Below are positions 61,913 to 64,000 of a stretch of DNA of 64,000 nucleotides, one piece after another. Below the pieces are notes generated by a model that did not search any database, was not told the origin of the DNA, and saw nothing but the letters and a program-made list of their open reading frames with translations. Every line of letters begins with the position of its first letter. Position 1 is the stretch's first letter. A program made the position numbers and the translations under genes. This DNA is from Piezodorus guildinii (Eukaryota > Arthropoda > Insecta > Hemiptera > Pentatomidae): positions 46,128,417 through 46,192,416 of the forward strand of contig CM041297.1 of the NCBI GenBank assembly GCA_023052935.1, in the 5' to 3' direction.

Positions 61913-62919
61913 CATAAATGAATCTTTTTCCCTTCCATTTTGAGCAAAGAAATAACACTTACAGATAAGAATCTAGATTGAAACTGATGCATGAAAGCAT
62001 CTTAACTAATAATCCCTTTTTAGAATATGTAACATTATTGACCAACTTAACATGATATTATAAACACAAAGAAGATTACATTGCAATATTGAAAAATCCC
62101 TACAACTTATTTATTAAATAAGTTCCAAAAACACTGGAGATTAATAACTGTTGAACGAAGAGTTAGGAGACATTTTCAAACAAAAATCACAAACTAATGA
62201 AAATAATAAATTAAAACAATTCAAAATTTAATATCACCAATGTTAGTTTTTAAGTAAAGGTATTTAAGCGATTGATAGAAAATAAAAAAAACCAAAAAGG
62301 TTTTAACGCGCCAGTGATCTTTTTGATTTAGCACAGGTTTCAAAAGTGATTTAAATATTTTTGGATTGATTTATCAAACATCATCAAGGGAAGTCAAAGA
62401 AGGAGTACTCCAGCCGTAGGGCCTTTGAATCGCAAATCAACTTTAAAGTTTGCCCTTCAAGGTAACGAATTAGGGCAACTTATCCAGCCTTGGGTAGAGG
62501 TTGTAAATTATAAAACCTTCTATAAGTTTCATAAAGTAACCAGGAGGCGGGGAGGGCCTTTCTAATCAAGGCAAGATACACTAGCGATCCCACTTAACTT
62601 TTAAGCCCGTTGCCAGTTCATTTGATTAACTTCTTGTTATATAGTCAGCTTTCTCTTGATAGGTTTTATATTATATTAGGCTGATAGCAAGCCGGATCTT
62701 TCATAAATTAAAAAAAAAAAATGTCCGGGTAGTGACGTAAATAATTAGATTGTAAATTATTAGTTGTTTGATTTTAGATAATTTATTTTAATAAAAATAT
62801 TTAGAGTAGATAAGTATAGAAAATACCAAATTTCCCCATCTTGTTACTCATTTAAGAATCATATATTATATGAATTAATATAAAGGTTAAGGTAATTAAT
62901 TTAACTTGGAACGTTAGGA

Positions 62920-63100
62920 ATATCTCAACATACAGACCTTCATACGAACAGATTCAGACCCAATATAAACTTTTTCACGACAGCTTTCACCGACATAAAA
63001 ACTCATTCATACATAACTTAGTCACAAACAACTTCATTTGAAACGACAACCACATAAGATGGAAAAGGAGCTGGATTAGAGACATTACAGCTACATAGTA
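62920..63100 (+). pseudogene. Possible LINE polyprotein C-terminal fragment
   Basis: The plus frame YEQIQTQYKLFHDSFHRHKN followed by NHIRWKRSWIRDI resembles the KYH-KL-HPN ... RRLKR-W-RDL end of Jockey proteins. A similar stretch recurs at 63868-64000. Weak. Confidence 0.35.
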
Positions 63101-63239
63101 GGAAACACTGCAGGGAGAGGTGCCGCTAAGTTGCTCTTTTTTTCATACCTAACACGCCACATTATTTCGTAATCAGTCTGCTAATTAACCGATAGTCTAA
63201 CCTCAGTAAACAATACAACAATACAGTAAACAATACTAA

Positions 63240-63790
63240 GTTTTTTTTGTTTTTATTTATTGATATTTACAACTGTATTGGTTAATACATAAAGTAAATG
63301 AGCTATGAGATAAAATACGTGAAAAAGACACGAAGAGAAGCTGTCTTTGGCAGCACTCCTGTAGGTAATCTAAACTAGAAGGTCTCGAGGTCAACTTCTT
63401 TTCAGACGCCTCGGAACTTTGGCAGGAATGAAAGAGGAAGCAAGGATTCAAACTAGTGGGTTAGAGTGGGAGTGGAGTTTGTCATGGAAGGATTGATACC
63501 TGGTTCGGGCCAAATCAGCAACATGAGGAATATTAAGGTCTTTATGGATGAGCTTATTTATGACAGAGTAAGGAGCGTTGAGGATTTTGGATTGTAAGGA
63601 TTGAAGACGGGAAGAATTTGATGGCTTAGTAGAGCCCCAAAGCTCAACTCCGTAAGTCCAGATAGGCCTTATGATGGTCATGTAGATGAGCCTTTTGTAG
63701 TTAAGTGGAAGGTTAGAGCGTTTGTCAAGTAAGTGTTGAAGTAACCGAAAGCGCCGAGTTTCGAAAGTGTCGTTTTAGTCCAGTGTGAGG
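63240..63790 (-). pseudogene. Jockey-like LINE 3' fragment (sister of 57843-58520)
   Basis: On the minus strand: MTIIRPIWTYGVELWGSTKP, SLQSKILNAPYSVINKLIHK and DLNIPHVADLARTRYQSFHD. The 3' UTR matches the 57843 copy, ending near a T run at 63241-63248. 5'-truncated. Confidence 0.88.
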
Positions 63791-63867
63791 AATACTAGTT
63801 AAATTCAATTTTTCAATACAACACTTTCAGAATTAAAACAAATTCACTATGACACGTTAGCAACATT

Positions 63868-64000
63868 AATCTACAGACAGACATTTACATGCCATCATTC
63901 AACGGATTCAGACCCTCTACAAGTGTTTTCAGGACAACTTACACGGACATACTAACACATTAATATGAAGCATGACCACTACAAACTAAGGCATTTTGGT
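63868..64000 (+). pseudogene. Possible LINE fragment at window edge
   Basis: Shares CGGATTCAGACCCTCTACAA-type sequence and the order of 62920-63100. Too short to classify. Confidence 0.3.

Larger units (their letters stand above)
60248..64000 (-). other. Calcineurin A intron reaching the window edge
   Basis: The GDYVDRG-encoding exon that must precede 60247 was looked for and not found, so the intron extends past 64000. It contains repeat X (60560-60765), repeat Y (61655-61912), an exon-like segment (60878-60965) and LINE fragments. Confidence 0.7.

Overview
This is a window of AT-rich, intron- and transposon-rich animal nuclear DNA, almost certainly from an insect. The evidence is spliced genes with GT-AG introns, protein sequence closest in style to insect homologues, Jockey-type LINE tails, tRNA-derived SINEs and (TA)n tracts. 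A hemipteran would fit, but the order cannot be fixed from sequence alone. Only two protein-coding genes are clear, and both are cut by the window edge.

Layout. Positions 1-2462 (+) hold the last two exons of a theta-class glutathione S-transferase, with a poly(A) signal at 2545. Positions 2463-10144 are the convergent intergenic space and the probable long 3' UTR of the next gene. From 10145 to 60247 (-) lie the ten 3'-most coding exons of the calcineurin A (PP2B) catalytic subunit. They join in frame at every junction and encode 382 residues, from the middle of the phosphatase domain through the calcineurin-B helix, calmodulin-binding segment and autoinhibitory domain to a Q-rich tail. The N-terminal exons lie beyond 64000. 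The largest intron, 26069-52006, is about 26 kb and carries most of the mobile DNA.

Mobile DNA. There are three tRNA-derived SINE families (one ending in poly-T rather than poly-A), several 5'-truncated LINE fragments (some with target-site duplications), a piggyBac-like TTAA element, a palindromic TA-flanked MITE, and a roughly 2.1 kb inverted-repeat element containing 7.7 copies of a 186-bp unit.

The most striking layer is a set of about a dozen minimal hammerhead-ribozyme motifs, five with all core residues intact. Most sit in small inverted-repeat or fold-back elements. Three of these elements share a roughly 35-nt leader and have 10-14 bp target-site duplications. They look like non-autonomous relatives of Penelope-like retroelements, which are known to carry such ribozymes. 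The two host genes show no functional link to each other; they are simply neighbours in convergent orientation.
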